Counted from the stretch's first letter, positions 53,750 through 63,300 are shown. The stretch is DNA of 64,000 nucleotides from Stigonema ocellatum SAG 48.90 = DSM 106950 (GCA_016903675.1 JADQBA010000026.1:1-64000), one strand, 5' to 3'. Program-made: numbers and translations. Notes: generated by a model not told the origin, from the letters alone.

Positions 53750-56359
53750 ATGACAACGTCTCAGGAGAGGATTATCCCAACTGATCTGCGGAACGAAATG
53801 TCCCGGTCTTATTTAGAATACGCCATGAGCGTAATTGTGGGTCGGGCGCTGCCAGATGCCAGGGATGGTCTGAAACCTGTGCATCGTCGCATTCTCTACG
53901 CAATGCATGAACTAGGGCTGATCCATGAACGCCCCTATCGAAAATGCGCTCGTGTGGTAGGGGAAGTACTGGGTAAATATCACCCCCACGGCGACACAGC
54001 AGTGTATGATGCCTTGGTGCGGATGGCGCAGGATTTTTCGATGAGATCGCCCTTAATCGCAGGGCATGGTAACTTCGGTTCCGTAGACAATGATCCACCA
54101 GCAGCAATGCGATACACAGAATGTCGCTTGCAAGCTTTAACTGGTGTGGCGTTATTGGAAGATATTGAATCTGAAACCGTAGATTTTATTGATAACTTCG
54201 ACGGTTCTCAGCAAGAACCTACAGTCCTGCCAGCACGTATACCACAGTTACTGCTGAATGGTTCCTCTGGAATTGCTGTAGGTATGGCAACCAACATTCC
54301 GCCCCACAACTTGGGAGAATTGATTGATGGGTTGGTAGCACTGATTCACAATCCAGAAATAACCGATATCCAGTTAATGCAGTATATCCCAGGACCTGAC
54401 TTTCCAACGGGGAGTCAGATTCTAGGAACAGCAGCTATTAAAGAAGCTTATACAACTGGGCGTGGTTCTATCACCATGCGGGGCGTAGCTAATATTGAAA
54501 CAATTGAACAGCGCGGACGCCCAGAAAGAGAAGCGATTATCATCACCGAGTTGCCGTACCAAACCAACAAAGCGGCGTTGATTGAAAAAATCGCCGAAAT
54601 GGTGAACGAAAAGCGCCTTGAAGGGATTGCAGATATTAGGGACGAAAGCGATCGCGACGGGATGCGAGTTGTCATCGAACTCAAGCGCGATGCCTATCCC
54701 CGCGTAGTGCTAAACAATCTCTACAAGCAAACCCCAGTGCAAGCTAACTTTGGGGCGAATATGTTGGCGCTGGTGAATGGTGAACCCCAAATACTCACCC
54801 TGAAGCAGTTTTTAAACGTTTTCTTAGATTTCCGCATTGAATCAATTATCAGACGCACCCGCTATCAACTGCGGAAAGCTGAAGACCGGGACCACATACT
54901 GCAAGGTTTATTGATTGCCCTAGCCCAATTAGATCCAATCATTAACTTGATTCGTCACGCACCTGATGCACCTACAGCCAAAGGCGAGTTAATCACAACA
55001 TACGGTCTTTCAGAAGCACAAGCAGATGCAATTTTACAAATGCAACTGCGGCGCTTAACAGCTTTGGAAGCAGACAAAATTCGCTCCGAACACGAAGAAT
55101 TACAAACCCAAATCGCAGATTTACGGGATATTTTGGCACGACGAGAGCGAATCCTGGAAATCATTGAACACGAAGTCACCCAAATAAAAGCAATCCACGC
55201 TACTCCAAGGCGCACGGTGATTTCACCAAGCGAAGGAGACATAGAAGACCGTGACCTCATTGCCAATGAAAAAGCTGTCATTCTGATCACCAAGCAAGGT
55301 TACATCAAACGGATGCCAGTCAACACCTTTGAAGCACAAAGCCGTGCAACCAGAGGCAAAGCAGCAGCCAAGGTGAAAGATGATGACACCGTTGAGCATT
55401 TCTTGACTTGCTGCGACCACGACAGTGTATTATTCTTCAGCGATCGCGGTGTCGTCTACTGCCTCAAAGCTTATCAAATCCCCGTTGGTTCCCGTATAAG
55501 TCGCGGTACACCAATCGTGCAAATGCTGCCGATTCCCAAAGAGGAAAAAATAACATCCATCGTACCTGTTGACGAGTTCACCAGCGATGAATATCTAGTC
55601 ATGCTCACCAAAGGCGGTAACATCAAAAAAACCGAATTGGCAGCATTTAGCCACATTCGTGCCAACGGCTTGATTGCGATTTCTTTAGAAGAAGGCGACC
55701 AACTCCGCTGGGTACGACGCGCTAAAGTAGAAGACAGCGTCATCGTTGGTTCCCGCAGAGGAATGGCTATACACTTCAGATGCAACCACGAACAACTACG
55801 TCCCTTAGGACGGGCAACTCGTGGAGTAAAATCCATGAAACTACGCGATAAAGATGATCTGGTGGGTATGGATATTCTCCCGGCTGCAATTCTTGCAACT
55901 TTGGATACAGATACAGAAGCCGACATCGAAGATGTAGAAATAGAAGAAGTTATCGAGAATGAAGAGTCCACAGAAGTACCAGGCAACGTCAGCACAGGAC
56001 CTTGGGTGTTAGTGATTACAATGGCAGGCTATGGTAAGCGTGTACCAGTTGCCCAGTTCCGCCTGCAAAAACGTGCAGGTCAAGGTTTAATGGCAACCAA
56101 ATTCAAAAACCGGAAAATCAAAGACCAACTAGCAACCCTGCACATTGTCAACAATGACGATGAAATAATGATGGTCACCAATCGCGGCATCATCATCCGT
56201 CAAGCTGTAAATGCCATTTCTATACAATCGCGATCGGCAACTGGAGTGCGAGTGCAGCGCCTAGACGAAGACGATGCAATTACTGGAGTCGCAATAGTTC
56301 CTCCCAATACTGGTGATGATGTGGCTGAAGGAGAGTCAGGAGTCAGGAGTGAGGAGTGA
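53750..56359 (+). CDS. gyrA: DNA gyrase subunit A
   Basis: 869 residues. Catalytic tyrosine Tyr122 in AAMRYTECRL; quinolone-region HPHGDTAVYDALVRMAQD has Thr where E. coli has Ser83. The C-terminal beta-pinwheel carries the GyrA-box-like segment QSRATRGKAAAKVKDDD. Introduces negative supercoils with GyrB (not in this window). The end of the frame (GESGVRSEE) is encoded by GGAGTGA tandem repeats that begin at 56332, extending slightly past the usual C-terminus. Confidence 0.97.
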   Translation: MTTSQERIIPTDLRNEMSRSYLEYAMSVIVGRALPDARDGLKPVHRRILYAMHELGLIHERPYRKCARVVGEVLGKYHPHGDTAVYDALVRMAQDFSMRSPLIAGHGNFGSVDNDPPAAMRYTECRLQALTGVALLEDIESETVDFIDNFDGSQQEPTVLPARIPQLLLNGSSGIAVGMATNIPPHNLGELIDGLVALIHNPEITDIQLMQYIPGPDFPTGSQILGTAAIKEAYTTGRGSITMRGVANIETIEQRGRPEREAIIITELPYQTNKAALIEKIAEMVNEKRLEGIADIRDESDRDGMRVVIELKRDAYPRVVLNNLYKQTPVQANFGANMLALVNGEPQILTLKQFLNVFLDFRIESIIRRTRYQLRKAEDRDHILQGLLIALAQLDPIINLIRHAPDAPTAKGELITTYGLSEAQADAILQMQLRRLTALEADKIRSEHEELQTQIADLRDILARRERILEIIEHEVTQIKAIHATPRRTVISPSEGDIEDRDLIANEKAVILITKQGYIKRMPVNTFEAQSRATRGKAAAKVKDDDTVEHFLTCCDHDSVLFFSDRGVVYCLKAYQIPVGSRISRGTPIVQMLPIPKEEKITSIVPVDEFTSDEYLVMLTKGGNIKKTELAAFSHIRANGLIAISLEEGDQLRWVRRAKVEDSVIVGSRRGMAIHFRCNHEQLRPLGRATRGVKSMKLRDKDDLVGMDILPAAILATLDTDTEADIEDVEIEEVIENEESTEVPGNVSTGPWVLVITMAGYGKRVPVAQFRLQKRAGQGLMATKFKNRKIKDQLATLHIVNNDDEIMMVTNRGIIIRQAVNAISIQSRSATGVRVQRLDEDDAITGVAIVPPNTGDDVAEGESGVRSEE

Positions 56360-56405
56360 GGAGTGAGGAGTTAGGAGTTAGGACTTAGGAGTGAGGAGTT
56401 AGGAG
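56332..56405. repeat. GGAGTGAGGAGT tandem repeat
   Basis: About eight 7-bp units (GGAGTGA / GGAGTTA and variants) bridge the gyrA 3' end and the lnt promoter. They supply the last residues of GyrA. Confidence 0.85.
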
Positions 56406-56465
56406 GTTCACCACCCGCTATTACCCCTACACCCTCACACCCCCACACCCCTACACCCAAGTTTT

Positions 56466-58166
56466 ATGAGGTTAAAAGTTATTTTTCAACTCATAACTCG
56501 GAATTCAGATCTCGTGAGTGCTTTCGTAAGCGGGATCTTGATGGGGTTGACAGTTGCCCCTGTGGGAGCATGGTTTTTGGCATGGATCGCCCTAGCACCC
56601 CTATGGGTTCTCATCATTAAAAATGACAGTAAAAATTCTTCATTTTTAATTGGCTTGGTTTGGGGTATCGGTTATCACGGTGTAGCCTTATCTTGGATTA
56701 CCGGGATTCATCCCATGACTTGGATGGGTATTCCTTGGGTGGCGAGTCTGGCGATCGCCCTGTTTTGCTGGACCTTCATCACCCTTTGGGGAGCCATATT
56801 AGTCGCAACCTGGGCTATGGTGATGAGAGTAATTTTCATTCGGAACCCAAAATCTAAACTTGTAACCGCAGATGCACCCAGATGGACCCAGATAAAAGTC
56901 TCTTCTATCTGCGTTCATCTGCGTGCATCTGCGGTTCAAAATCCTTATATCCGTGTCTTAATTGGTATAGCCCTCTGGTGTAGCTTAGAAGCACTGTGGA
57001 ATGCTGGTTCACTCGATTGGAGTCATCTTTCTTACACTCAAAGTCCGCATAATTTGGTAATTTTGCATCTTGGTCAACTCTCCGGACAGGAGGCTGTTAC
57101 AGCAGCAATTGTTGCAGTTAACGGCTTCATTGCTGAAGCTTGGATAAACCGCCAAGACGCCAAGAACGCCAAGATTTCCTCTGCGTCCTTGGCTCAGGAG
57201 CGGTTTTTTAATAAATATTTGGCGATCGCCGCTGCACTACTAATTACCTGTCACCTTCTCGGTTTTGCATTATACAGCCGTCCTTTATCACAATCACCAG
57301 AAGCAGCATTAAAAGTAGGAATTATTCAAGGTAATATCCCTAACCAAATCAAGCTGTATCCAGAAGGTTTTCGTCGCGCCATTGAAGGTTACACCACTGG
57401 ATATTTAACCTTAGCAAATCAAGGTGTTGATGCAGTTTTAACCCCAGAAGGAGCTTTACCTTTTTCCCAGTATGAGATCATGCGGAGTTCCTTGGTAGCA
57501 GCAGTGCGCGAAAAAGGGGTGGTTGCATGGATTGGAGGTTTTGACCGACAGGGAAGCCACTATACAAATAGCTTGTTTGCTTTCTCAAAGGATGGAGAAA
57601 TTAAGAGCCGTTATGGCAAAGTAAAGATGGTGCCGATAGGGGAGTATATTCCCTTTGAAGAAATTTTGGGCGGGATTGTTAAGCGGCTGTCACCTTTGGA
57701 TGAACACCAAGTGGGGGGTCTGCCAAATCAGGTGTTTGACACGCCTTTTGGTGCTGCTATTGTAGGTATTTGTTACGAATCTGCTTTTCCGGAAGTGTTT
57801 CGCTATCAAGCAGCCGCAGGTGGAGAATTTATTCTGAGTTCTTCTAACGATGCCCATTTTAGCGCAGTCATGCCAGCCCAACACCATGCACAGGATATCA
57901 TGCGGGCGATCGAAACTGATAGATGGGCTGTGCGAGCAACTAATACTGGATATTCCGCTTTTGTTGATCCCCATGGGAGAACTTTGTGGATTTCTGGACT
58001 TAATACCTACGAAGTTCATGCAGAAACCATCTATCGACGCCGAACTAAGACATTATATGTGCTGTGGGGTGATTGGTTGACACCTTTATTGTTAGTATTG
58101 AGTGCGTTAGCATGGTGTCTTAATATCTTTTGGAAGGAAGATGACAAAATCCAGTTTAGACAATAG
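56466..58166 (+). CDS. lnt: Apolipoprotein N-acyltransferase
   Basis: 566 residues. Several membrane helices are followed by a nitrilase-like domain with the triad Glu328 (LTPEGALPF), Lys385 (RYGKVKMVPIGEY) and Cys436 (GICYESAFPEV). It transfers the third acyl chain to lipoproteins at the outer face of the inner membrane. Two repeat units are translated in frame inside it: residues about 132-160 (CCGCAGATG palindrome, 56861-56943) and about 228-248 (CGCCAAGACGCCAAGAACGC, 57147-57205). Both lie before the catalytic domain, in loops or between helices, so function is probably retained. Confidence 0.92.
   Translation: MRLKVIFQLITRNSDLVSAFVSGILMGLTVAPVGAWFLAWIALAPLWVLIIKNDSKNSSFLIGLVWGIGYHGVALSWITGIHPMTWMGIPWVASLAIALFCWTFITLWGAILVATWAMVMRVIFIRNPKSKLVTADAPRWTQIKVSSICVHLRASAVQNPYIRVLIGIALWCSLEALWNAGSLDWSHLSYTQSPHNLVILHLGQLSGQEAVTAAIVAVNGFIAEAWINRQDAKNAKISSASLAQERFFNKYLAIAAALLITCHLLGFALYSRPLSQSPEAALKVGIIQGNIPNQIKLYPEGFRRAIEGYTTGYLTLANQGVDAVLTPEGALPFSQYEIMRSSLVAAVREKGVVAWIGGFDRQGSHYTNSLFAFSKDGEIKSRYGKVKMVPIGEYIPFEEILGGIVKRLSPLDEHQVGGLPNQVFDTPFGAAIVGICYESAFPEVFRYQAAAGGEFILSSSNDAHFSAVMPAQHHAQDIMRAIETDRWAVRATNTGYSAFVDPHGRTLWISGLNTYEVHAETIYRRRTKTLYVLWGDWLTPLLLVLSALAWCLNIFWKEDDKIQFRQ
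56861..56943. repeat. CCGCAGATG palindromic repeat inside lnt
   Basis: GTAACCGCAGATGCACCCAG pairs with CGTGCATCTGCGGTTC. Translated in frame as VTADAPRWTQIKVSSICVHL and on. It is related to the insertion at 36343-36459. Confidence 0.85.
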
Positions 58167-58212
58167 GATCGAGGAGTGATAAAAACCATAGGAGCAGCAC
58201 GGAGGCTGAGGT

Positions 58213-58548
58213 ATGGAAGATGTCGGTCAACGAAAGATATTATCAGCGCTAAGTCATGGGGCAATATTTTTTAGCTCCACAATTGTGTCTATTGGCATAC
58301 CTATTGCGATTTTGCTCATCAGTCATGATGCAGTTGTTAAAGCAAATGCTAGGGAATCTCTTAATTTTCATATTAACCTTTATATCTATGGAATTATCTT
58401 TGGATTGCTGATTTTTGTCTTCATTGGGATTCCGTTGCTGTTTTTGTTGTTAGCTGTTAGTTGGATAATGCCAATTATTGCTATTATTCAGGTGCTCAGC
58501 GATTCTAATGTGCCGTACCGCTATCCATTTATTTTTCGGCTGGCGTAG
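58213..58548 (+). CDS. DUF4870 membrane protein
   Basis: 111 residues. DUF4870 pattern: ILSALSHGAIFFSSTIVSIG, NARESLNFHINLYIYG, then a long hydrophobic stretch (FGLLIFVFIGIPLLFLLLAV) and YRYPFIFRL. Three or four membrane helices. The function is unknown. It follows lnt by 46 bp and precedes nuiA by 23 bp, so it may be co-transcribed with them. Confidence 0.85.
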   Translation: MEDVGQRKILSALSHGAIFFSSTIVSIGIPIAILLISHDAVVKANARESLNFHINLYIYGIIFGLLIFVFIGIPLLFLLLAVSWIMPIIAIIQVLSDSNVPYRYPFIFRLA

Positions 58549-58571
58549 GTGTAGATGAAGAGTTGAAAAAT

Positions 58572-58967
58572 ATGAATATTTTTGAAACCCTTGCAGATGC
58601 TAGTGGAGGCTTGCTAATGCCAAGCGAGTCAGATTATCCATTCGAGCCTTTTGTATGGTCTGGTCAAGCTGAAGAAGCGTTAACAAATGAGAAACTTTTA
58701 CAACTGACAAATCACCCTGTCAATTCGCCTGTTGAGGTCGTTGATTTGGATTATTTATTTGGCAATGTTGCCCAAGAACAAGAATGGCATGACGAAGCAC
58801 AGAAAAAAGATGTCCCAAAATTTAAGTTTCTTGTGGAGACGCTAAAAGCCAACCTGAGTGACCTGAAGGTCTATCGGGTTGGCTCAATAGATATTGATGT
58901 CTACATTGTTGGGAAAACTAGAGAAGGCGTGTTAGCAGGACTTGCAAGCAAAATGATAGAGACTTAG
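58572..58967 (+). CDS. nuiA: Nuclease A inhibitor NuiA
   Basis: 131 residues from ATG 58572 (a TTG lies 9 bp upstream). It resembles Anabaena NuiA, the PR-1-like inhibitor of the sugar-nonspecific nuclease NucA: GGLLMPSESDYPFEPFVWSG near the start, VEVVDLDYLFGNVAQEQEWH in the middle and DIDVYIVGKTREGVLAGLAS at the end. It binds cytoplasmic NucA to protect host nucleic acid. The gene faces nucA, 130 bp away. Confidence 0.85.
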   Translation: MNIFETLADASGGLLMPSESDYPFEPFVWSGQAEEALTNEKLLQLTNHPVNSPVEVVDLDYLFGNVAQEQEWHDEAQKKDVPKFKFLVETLKANLSDLKVYRVGSIDIDVYIVGKTREGVLAGLASKMIET

Positions 58968-58979
58968 TACAAGATTGCA

Positions 58980-59067
58980 TGGTTCGTTCGTTCGTTCGTT
59001 CGTAGTTGCGCTTTAGCGCTAAAGCGCAACTACGAACTAAAACGCTACAAATTTACGAAACGCTGTA
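58980..59067. repeat. GTTC repeat and perfect palindrome
   Basis: Five GTTC units lead into GTAGTTGCGCTTTAGC-GCTAAAGCGCAACTAC, a perfect 32-bp palindrome at 58998-59031. It lies between the convergent nuiA and nucA genes and could terminate both. Confidence 0.8.
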
Positions 59068-59097
59068 CTTAGAACATCAAAAGTACTGTAACTCAAT

Positions 59098-59943
59098 CTA
59101 TGATGTTAAACCATTGTCAACTTTGGCCTCGATCACAGATTGGGTATACCCATCCACATTAGAAAGGAAGTCGTAGCCAGTTTTAGCTTCGATGCTATCA
59201 ACCGTTGTACGAAAGTCCCCCCAGTTAGCATTCCGGTTCCCTTGAACATTGGGGGTATCAATAGCAATCACTCGCGTGTTCGTATTGACGCCTTGGGCAC
59301 CAGTGCCTGGGTCAGTCACAACGATAATTTTATAGAGTCGGGCAGGAATTGTCACCTTACCATTAGCGATGGTGCCTGCACTACCATATCCCCCCGCAAT
59401 GATGTAAAGTTCTTTACCCTGAGTGCTTACCAATGACCTGGCATAGTCTTCCAATTGTGCCCAATACCCCTGATTATTATCAGGCGCTTGGGGAACTATG
59501 TTGGTCATTAAGAATGTTGCAGAATTATTGGTGATTGTATTGGTTCGGTCAGCCGAAGGACACATATGTCCACGGTCAAATCCACTATCAGTGTAGTCGG
59601 AACTGGTCACTTGATACCATCCAGAAGGGAGTGTGGTATCTGCGCGGAAATTATTTTGTCTGGGAGCACTCCCTAGCCAGGATTTGTTGAGTTGCCAACT
59701 TACCCAGTTAGGAATTTTTCTGAAGTCGCTGTACGATAAAGCGTACTGGGTCTTTTCCAGCAAATAATTGTCAAAATTATTTTGACTAGTAGTCGCTCCA
59801 CTTGGGTTGCCCAATGTCAAGTGAATGCTAGCAGCAGTTGCCTTCTGTAAAGAACTGATGATACCGACAGAGGTAACCAGTAAAACGACAACAAGCAGCA
59901 AAATGAATTTGCGTGATGACTTTCTAAAGAGTGACTTAAACAT
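59098..59943 (-). CDS. nucA: Secreted DNA/RNA nonspecific nuclease NucA
   Basis: 281 residues. A signal peptide (FILLLVVVLLVTSVGIISSL) and the beta-beta-alpha-metal motif DRGHM (residues 123-127; His126 is the catalytic base) with the downstream Asn in TNIVPQAPDNNQGYW. A sugar-nonspecific endonuclease as in Anabaena, thought to degrade extracellular nucleic acid. The convergent nuiA gene encodes its inhibitor. Confidence 0.93.
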   Translation of the reverse strand: MFKSLFRKSSRKFILLLVVVLLVTSVGIISSLQKATAASIHLTLGNPSGATTSQNNFDNYLLEKTQYALSYSDFRKIPNWVSWQLNKSWLGSAPRQNNFRADTTLPSGWYQVTSSDYTDSGFDRGHMCPSADRTNTITNNSATFLMTNIVPQAPDNNQGYWAQLEDYARSLVSTQGKELYIIAGGYGSAGTIANGKVTIPARLYKIIVVTDPGTGAQGVNTNTRVIAIDTPNVQGNRNANWGDFRTTVDSIEAKTGYDFLSNVDGYTQSVIEAKVDNGLTS

Positions 59944-60165
59944 TGTAAACAGGTAAATGACTTAGGTAAACGGCTCACCGATTCACGGTGACTAATACTC
60001 TAATATTACTCTGGCGAAAAAATAAACTTCAGATTTGTTGCAATACTGCTCGGTTAAGATAATTACCCTGATCGCAAAACCCTGACCAGACGCGATAACC
60101 CTTGTCTCTACAACCAGAATTTCCATCAAAAAACCAAAACCAGCGTAGTATTGAGATTTGTTGAG

Positions 60166-60296
60166 GTAAGTAGATCGGCACAGAAAAACCGAACTATATG
60201 AATGCAAGTAAGGGTTTGTAGTTGCGCTTCAGCGCTCATATTTAGGGCGCTGAAGCGCAACTACAAACCTTTAATTATTCACGCCGACCTACTTAA
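60166..60296. repeat. MITE family A, copy 3
   Basis: The ends are AGGTAAGTAGATCGGC and CGCCGACCTACTTAA, inverted. The central palindrome is GTAGTTGCGCTTCAGCGC...GCGCTGAAGCGCAACTAC. Length is close to copy 1. Confidence 0.75.
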
Positions 60297-60454
60297 TCAG
60301 TGCTAACAGTAAGTTTATAATCAGAAGTTTAAGGTTAGTTTATGTTTCAATTAAATCGAGTGTAAGCTTTGGTTAAAGACATTGCATGGGTATCAATTGT
60401 TCGCTCACGGTACCCAAAGGTTTCATAAATTCCTAGCGTTTTGGTTCGTAGCAC

Positions 60455-60752
60455 ATCCGCCTGGGACTCGAAGTCCCAGGCTCATAGCATAAGTCCTCTA
60501 AGAGAGGACTGAATTATATAGGAATCATATTTGAATTTTGAAAAAATCTAAGTATCTGTAGTAGGGTGGGCATTGCCCACCAAAACCGGGATGTGTAGAG
60601 GCGATAGTTAGAGGCTTATATCTTCCACATCTAAGTACAAACCACAAATAACTAAACAAGGAGTTATAAAATTGACAGTGCTTCCCAAACTCATTCAGTC
60701 CTCTTTTAGAGGACTTATGCTATTAGCCTGGGACTTCAAGTCCCAGGCGGAT
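60455..60752. mobile_element. Composite with ~60-bp inverted arms
   Basis: The left arm reads CATCCGCCTGGGACTCGAAG and on to AGGACTGAATT; the right arm is its near-perfect reverse complement. Each arm is itself two hairpins (CCTGGGACTCGAAGTCCCAGG and TCCTCTAAGAGAGGA). A half MITE B copy (60517-60596) lies inside. No coding frame. Confidence 0.65.
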
Positions 60753-60905
60753 GCTATTTATTTTTTATCCGTGCTTTATAAGTAGTAGAGACGCGACATG
60801 TCGCGTCTCTACAAGGGAAAATTATAAATCTGTAACTAAACGTAATTCATTACTAAATTCAGCGACGCCTTTATTCCTACGCTGATGCGTTGTGATTGCC
60901 TCTCG

Positions 60906-61481
60906 TTAACTGTTCATTCTCACGCAAGATGTCTCACTATTAGAAGGGGGGTCAGCGAAAACTGCTAAAGTCCTATATTCAGGTACACCATCACCATAGT
61001 TCACTTGGAAGGTGTACAACTTTCTTTTGCCTTGCCCTTCAGTAACCACTGATAAAAGTGTACTGTCGGTATTGGGAAGCCCAGGTATATCAAGTTTTGG
61101 AATGCGTCTCAAGTGAATGACGTTTGCTTCTGATTTTTCGCAATCTGTTGGGCTGGCGTTTTGTTGTTGACCAAATTGCTGGCACACCGGCCCATCAAAA
61201 TCTATGGTGACATTCGATGGGTCGTCTATCCAGGCTTTTTTAATTTTTTCTCCAGTCTGAATAAAGCTTAAGTTTGTCCCTTGCTGAAACCAAACTGTGA
61301 TCTCAGGTGTTGCGCCTCCTAACCCTTGGGCTTGGCAGGAAAATATGGAACGCAAAACAGCGTTATTCGCCACAGCACGACTTGCCAGCAATAACGTTAC
61401 AGCCGAGAAAAAAAGGGATACTAGAGGAAGGAGATAGGGATTGTCTGGACTCTTGTCTTGAAAGTGGATGTTCTTCATCAA
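60906..61481 (-). CDS. Exported cysteine-containing protein, unknown
   Basis: 191 residues. A hydrophobic segment (LLPLVSLFFSAVTLLLASRA) likely serves as signal peptide. Cysteines occur in SIFSCQAQG, GPVCQQF, TDCEKS and ETSCVR, consistent with two disulfides. The body looks beta-rich. I do not recognise it. It follows the VirB10-like gene on the same strand, but a MITE B copy lies between. Confidence 0.5.
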   Translation of the reverse strand: MMKNIHFQDKSPDNPYLLPLVSLFFSAVTLLLASRAVANNAVLRSIFSCQAQGLGGATPEITVWFQQGTNLSFIQTGEKIKKAWIDDPSNVTIDFDGPVCQQFGQQQNASPTDCEKSEANVIHLRRIPKLDIPGLPNTDSTLLSVVTEGQGKRKLYTFQVNYGDGVPEYRTLAVFADPPSNSETSCVRMNS

Positions 61482-61540
61482 CCGTTACTGCTTTCAACCT
61501 TTCATATTTTGCTCACATTCGATGGCTAATAGCAATTAGC

Positions 61541-61668
61541 TATAGAACTATTATTTGATTTTTGAAATATACGTAGGGTGGGCATTGCCCACCAAAACCG
61601 GGATGTGGTGGGCAATGCCCACCCTACAGATACTTAGATTTTTTCAAAATTCAAATATGATTCCTATA
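61541..61668. repeat. MITE family B, copy 2
   Basis: The same 128-bp length and ends as copy 1 (TATAGAAC... and ...ATTCCTATA), with the GGTGGGCATTGCCCACC inner palindrome. The stop codon of the VirB10-like gene (61669-61671) lies exactly at its edge, so the insertion may have trimmed that gene. Confidence 0.85.
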
Positions 61669-63282
61669 TTAAGAATTCCAATCTTGATTGAAAAACAGTT
61701 CAATCGATTTCCCTGCTGATAAATACCAAATGTTACTTTTTTCTTGGATATTTCGAGAGTTTTTTTGTTGGATGCGTCGGGTAAGTTCGGGAGTGACAGC
61801 TCTTTCACCACCTTCTAAGATAGCAGGTAGGATGTTTCGCTGAGGGGTGGTTAAAATAGTAGGGGTATTATTATTGACAATAGTAGTTCCATTATTTCCG
61901 GGAGAGGTGGTAGGTTCATTAGGGATTATTTTTTGCTCAGGAAGGTTTAAGACCTGTCCTATTTTACCAACACCCCCCAAGGCAAATAGCTGTGCATCGC
62001 TCGCGAAGCGTGATCCACCGCCACCACTTTGATATTGGGTTGCTACTAAAGGTTGACTCTTGGGACCACGAACGGAGAGTGTATCTGGTGAGACGCTTCT
62101 TTCTGTAAGGTTGCCATTTTCTTGCCAAGTAAATTTGACCACATCAAGCTGCACTAAGCCTTTATCAGATATAGAGCGAATTTTAGTGTATAGAGTTGCG
62201 TTTGCAGGCACAGCGATACTACCATCCTGAGCTTTTAATGCTTCTGTTAATCTCACCTTAAATAGCTCATTATTATTGCTGCTACTCTGATTGTCATTCT
62301 TGTTGTTATTCCTACTAAAATTATTTGGACTATTAGTGCTTTCTCCAAATATACCTGTATCCAACACACCTTTGACTCTAGTCCCTACCTTTACTGATTT
62401 GGAAGTCCTCGGTGTTTGTGTTACTTGGCTTGCTACAGGAATTGCAGGGCTTGTGTTTGCTGCGGGTCGTTGTAGTGCAATGGTTCCTCCACGAGGAAGT
62501 GTTGGACTACTTACATTAACTGGCTGAGTGGCAACATTAGATACTTGACCATAACTACCCAACTTCGCTAACCTTGCCCAAGTCTGGAGAGGATCTGGTG
62601 GGGGTGCTGGGGTCGTTGCTACCGTTGGTTGAACGGTTGGCGTCACCACTGGCGCTGGCGTGGGTATGGTTTTCACTGGAAGCACCGGGGGCGCTTTGAC
62701 GACAGGATTAACTGTCACTATCCGTGGCACATAAACAGTACGTATGGTGGGTGGTGTGGGTATCCTTTGTGGTACCACCGCTGGTCTAACTGTTGGAGTT
62801 GGCTTAACTACAACCTTCGGCTTTTCTCTTCTAAGTTCTTGTTGTGCTGCTTTTACATCGTTTGCCTGTTCAGCAAGAGCAAGTTTTGTTTTCAGAGTCT
62901 CTACTTCTGCTTGTTGCTGAAGGCGGGGATCGATGGTCGGTTGGACGACTGCTTTTGGTGTCTCAACAATTTTTTTCGGCTTATTATTACTACTCATCAG
63001 TTGAGACAAAAACACGCCTGCTACTACAACCACAGCCAAGGTTCCAGCACCTACCAAGCCTGCTTTAGCAAAGGGGTTAGACGACAGGGGTGCGAGAGTC
63101 TGAACGTCCTGTGGTTCAGTGATGGGCGGCTGTCTCAAGGTGGTAGAATTTTCATCGGAAGATGGAGGTTCTTCTTCCAAGCCCACCAATCTTGCCATCC
63201 GTGATTCTAAATCCGAAGGGTCTGGGTTTGGCGCTACTGGATCGTTTGAGGGAGGTGGTGGAGGAGTTTGGTTTCGAGTCAT
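61669..63282 (-). CDS. TrbI/VirB10-like secretion-channel protein
   Basis: 537 residues with a VirB10 layout: a Pro-rich cytoplasmic start, one membrane helix (AGLVGAGTLAVVVVAGVFLS, about residues 73-95), a coiled coil, a long Pro/Val-rich linker and a C-terminal beta domain (VGTRVKGVLDTGIFGES, then GSIAVPANATLYTKIRSISD). The expected end of the family is probably trimmed, because the stop coincides with the edge of MITE B. VirB10 spans both membranes in type IV secretion. It lies 18 bp after a TraE/VirB8-like gene. Conjugation or DNA uptake is inferred. Confidence 0.6.
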   Translation of the reverse strand: MTRNQTPPPPPSNDPVAPNPDPSDLESRMARLVGLEEEPPSSDENSTTLRQPPITEPQDVQTLAPLSSNPFAKAGLVGAGTLAVVVVAGVFLSQLMSSNNKPKKIVETPKAVVQPTIDPRLQQQAEVETLKTKLALAEQANDVKAAQQELRREKPKVVVKPTPTVRPAVVPQRIPTPPTIRTVYVPRIVTVNPVVKAPPVLPVKTIPTPAPVVTPTVQPTVATTPAPPPDPLQTWARLAKLGSYGQVSNVATQPVNVSSPTLPRGGTIALQRPAANTSPAIPVASQVTQTPRTSKSVKVGTRVKGVLDTGIFGESTNSPNNFSRNNNKNDNQSSSNNNELFKVRLTEALKAQDGSIAVPANATLYTKIRSISDKGLVQLDVVKFTWQENGNLTERSVSPDTLSVRGPKSQPLVATQYQSGGGGSRFASDAQLFALGGVGKIGQVLNLPEQKIIPNEPTTSPGNNGTTIVNNNTPTILTTPQRNILPAILEGGERAVTPELTRRIQQKNSRNIQEKSNIWYLSAGKSIELFFNQDWNS

Positions 63283-63300
63283 AACTATAGGTAGTTTATT

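Larger units (their letters stand above)
59944..60905. other. Repeat-rich spacer
   Basis: No supported gene. It contains MITE family A copy 3 (60166-60296) and a composite bounded by long inverted arms (60455-60515 and 60690-60752). Inside that composite is a half copy of MITE B, and after it a GAGACGCGACATGTCGCGTCTC hairpin block repeated from 24902. Confidence 0.7.

Noticed and set aside
62629..63204. 191-residue plus-strand frame
   Set aside because: Antisense to the VirB10-like gene; its composition mirrors the Pro/Val-rich linker.
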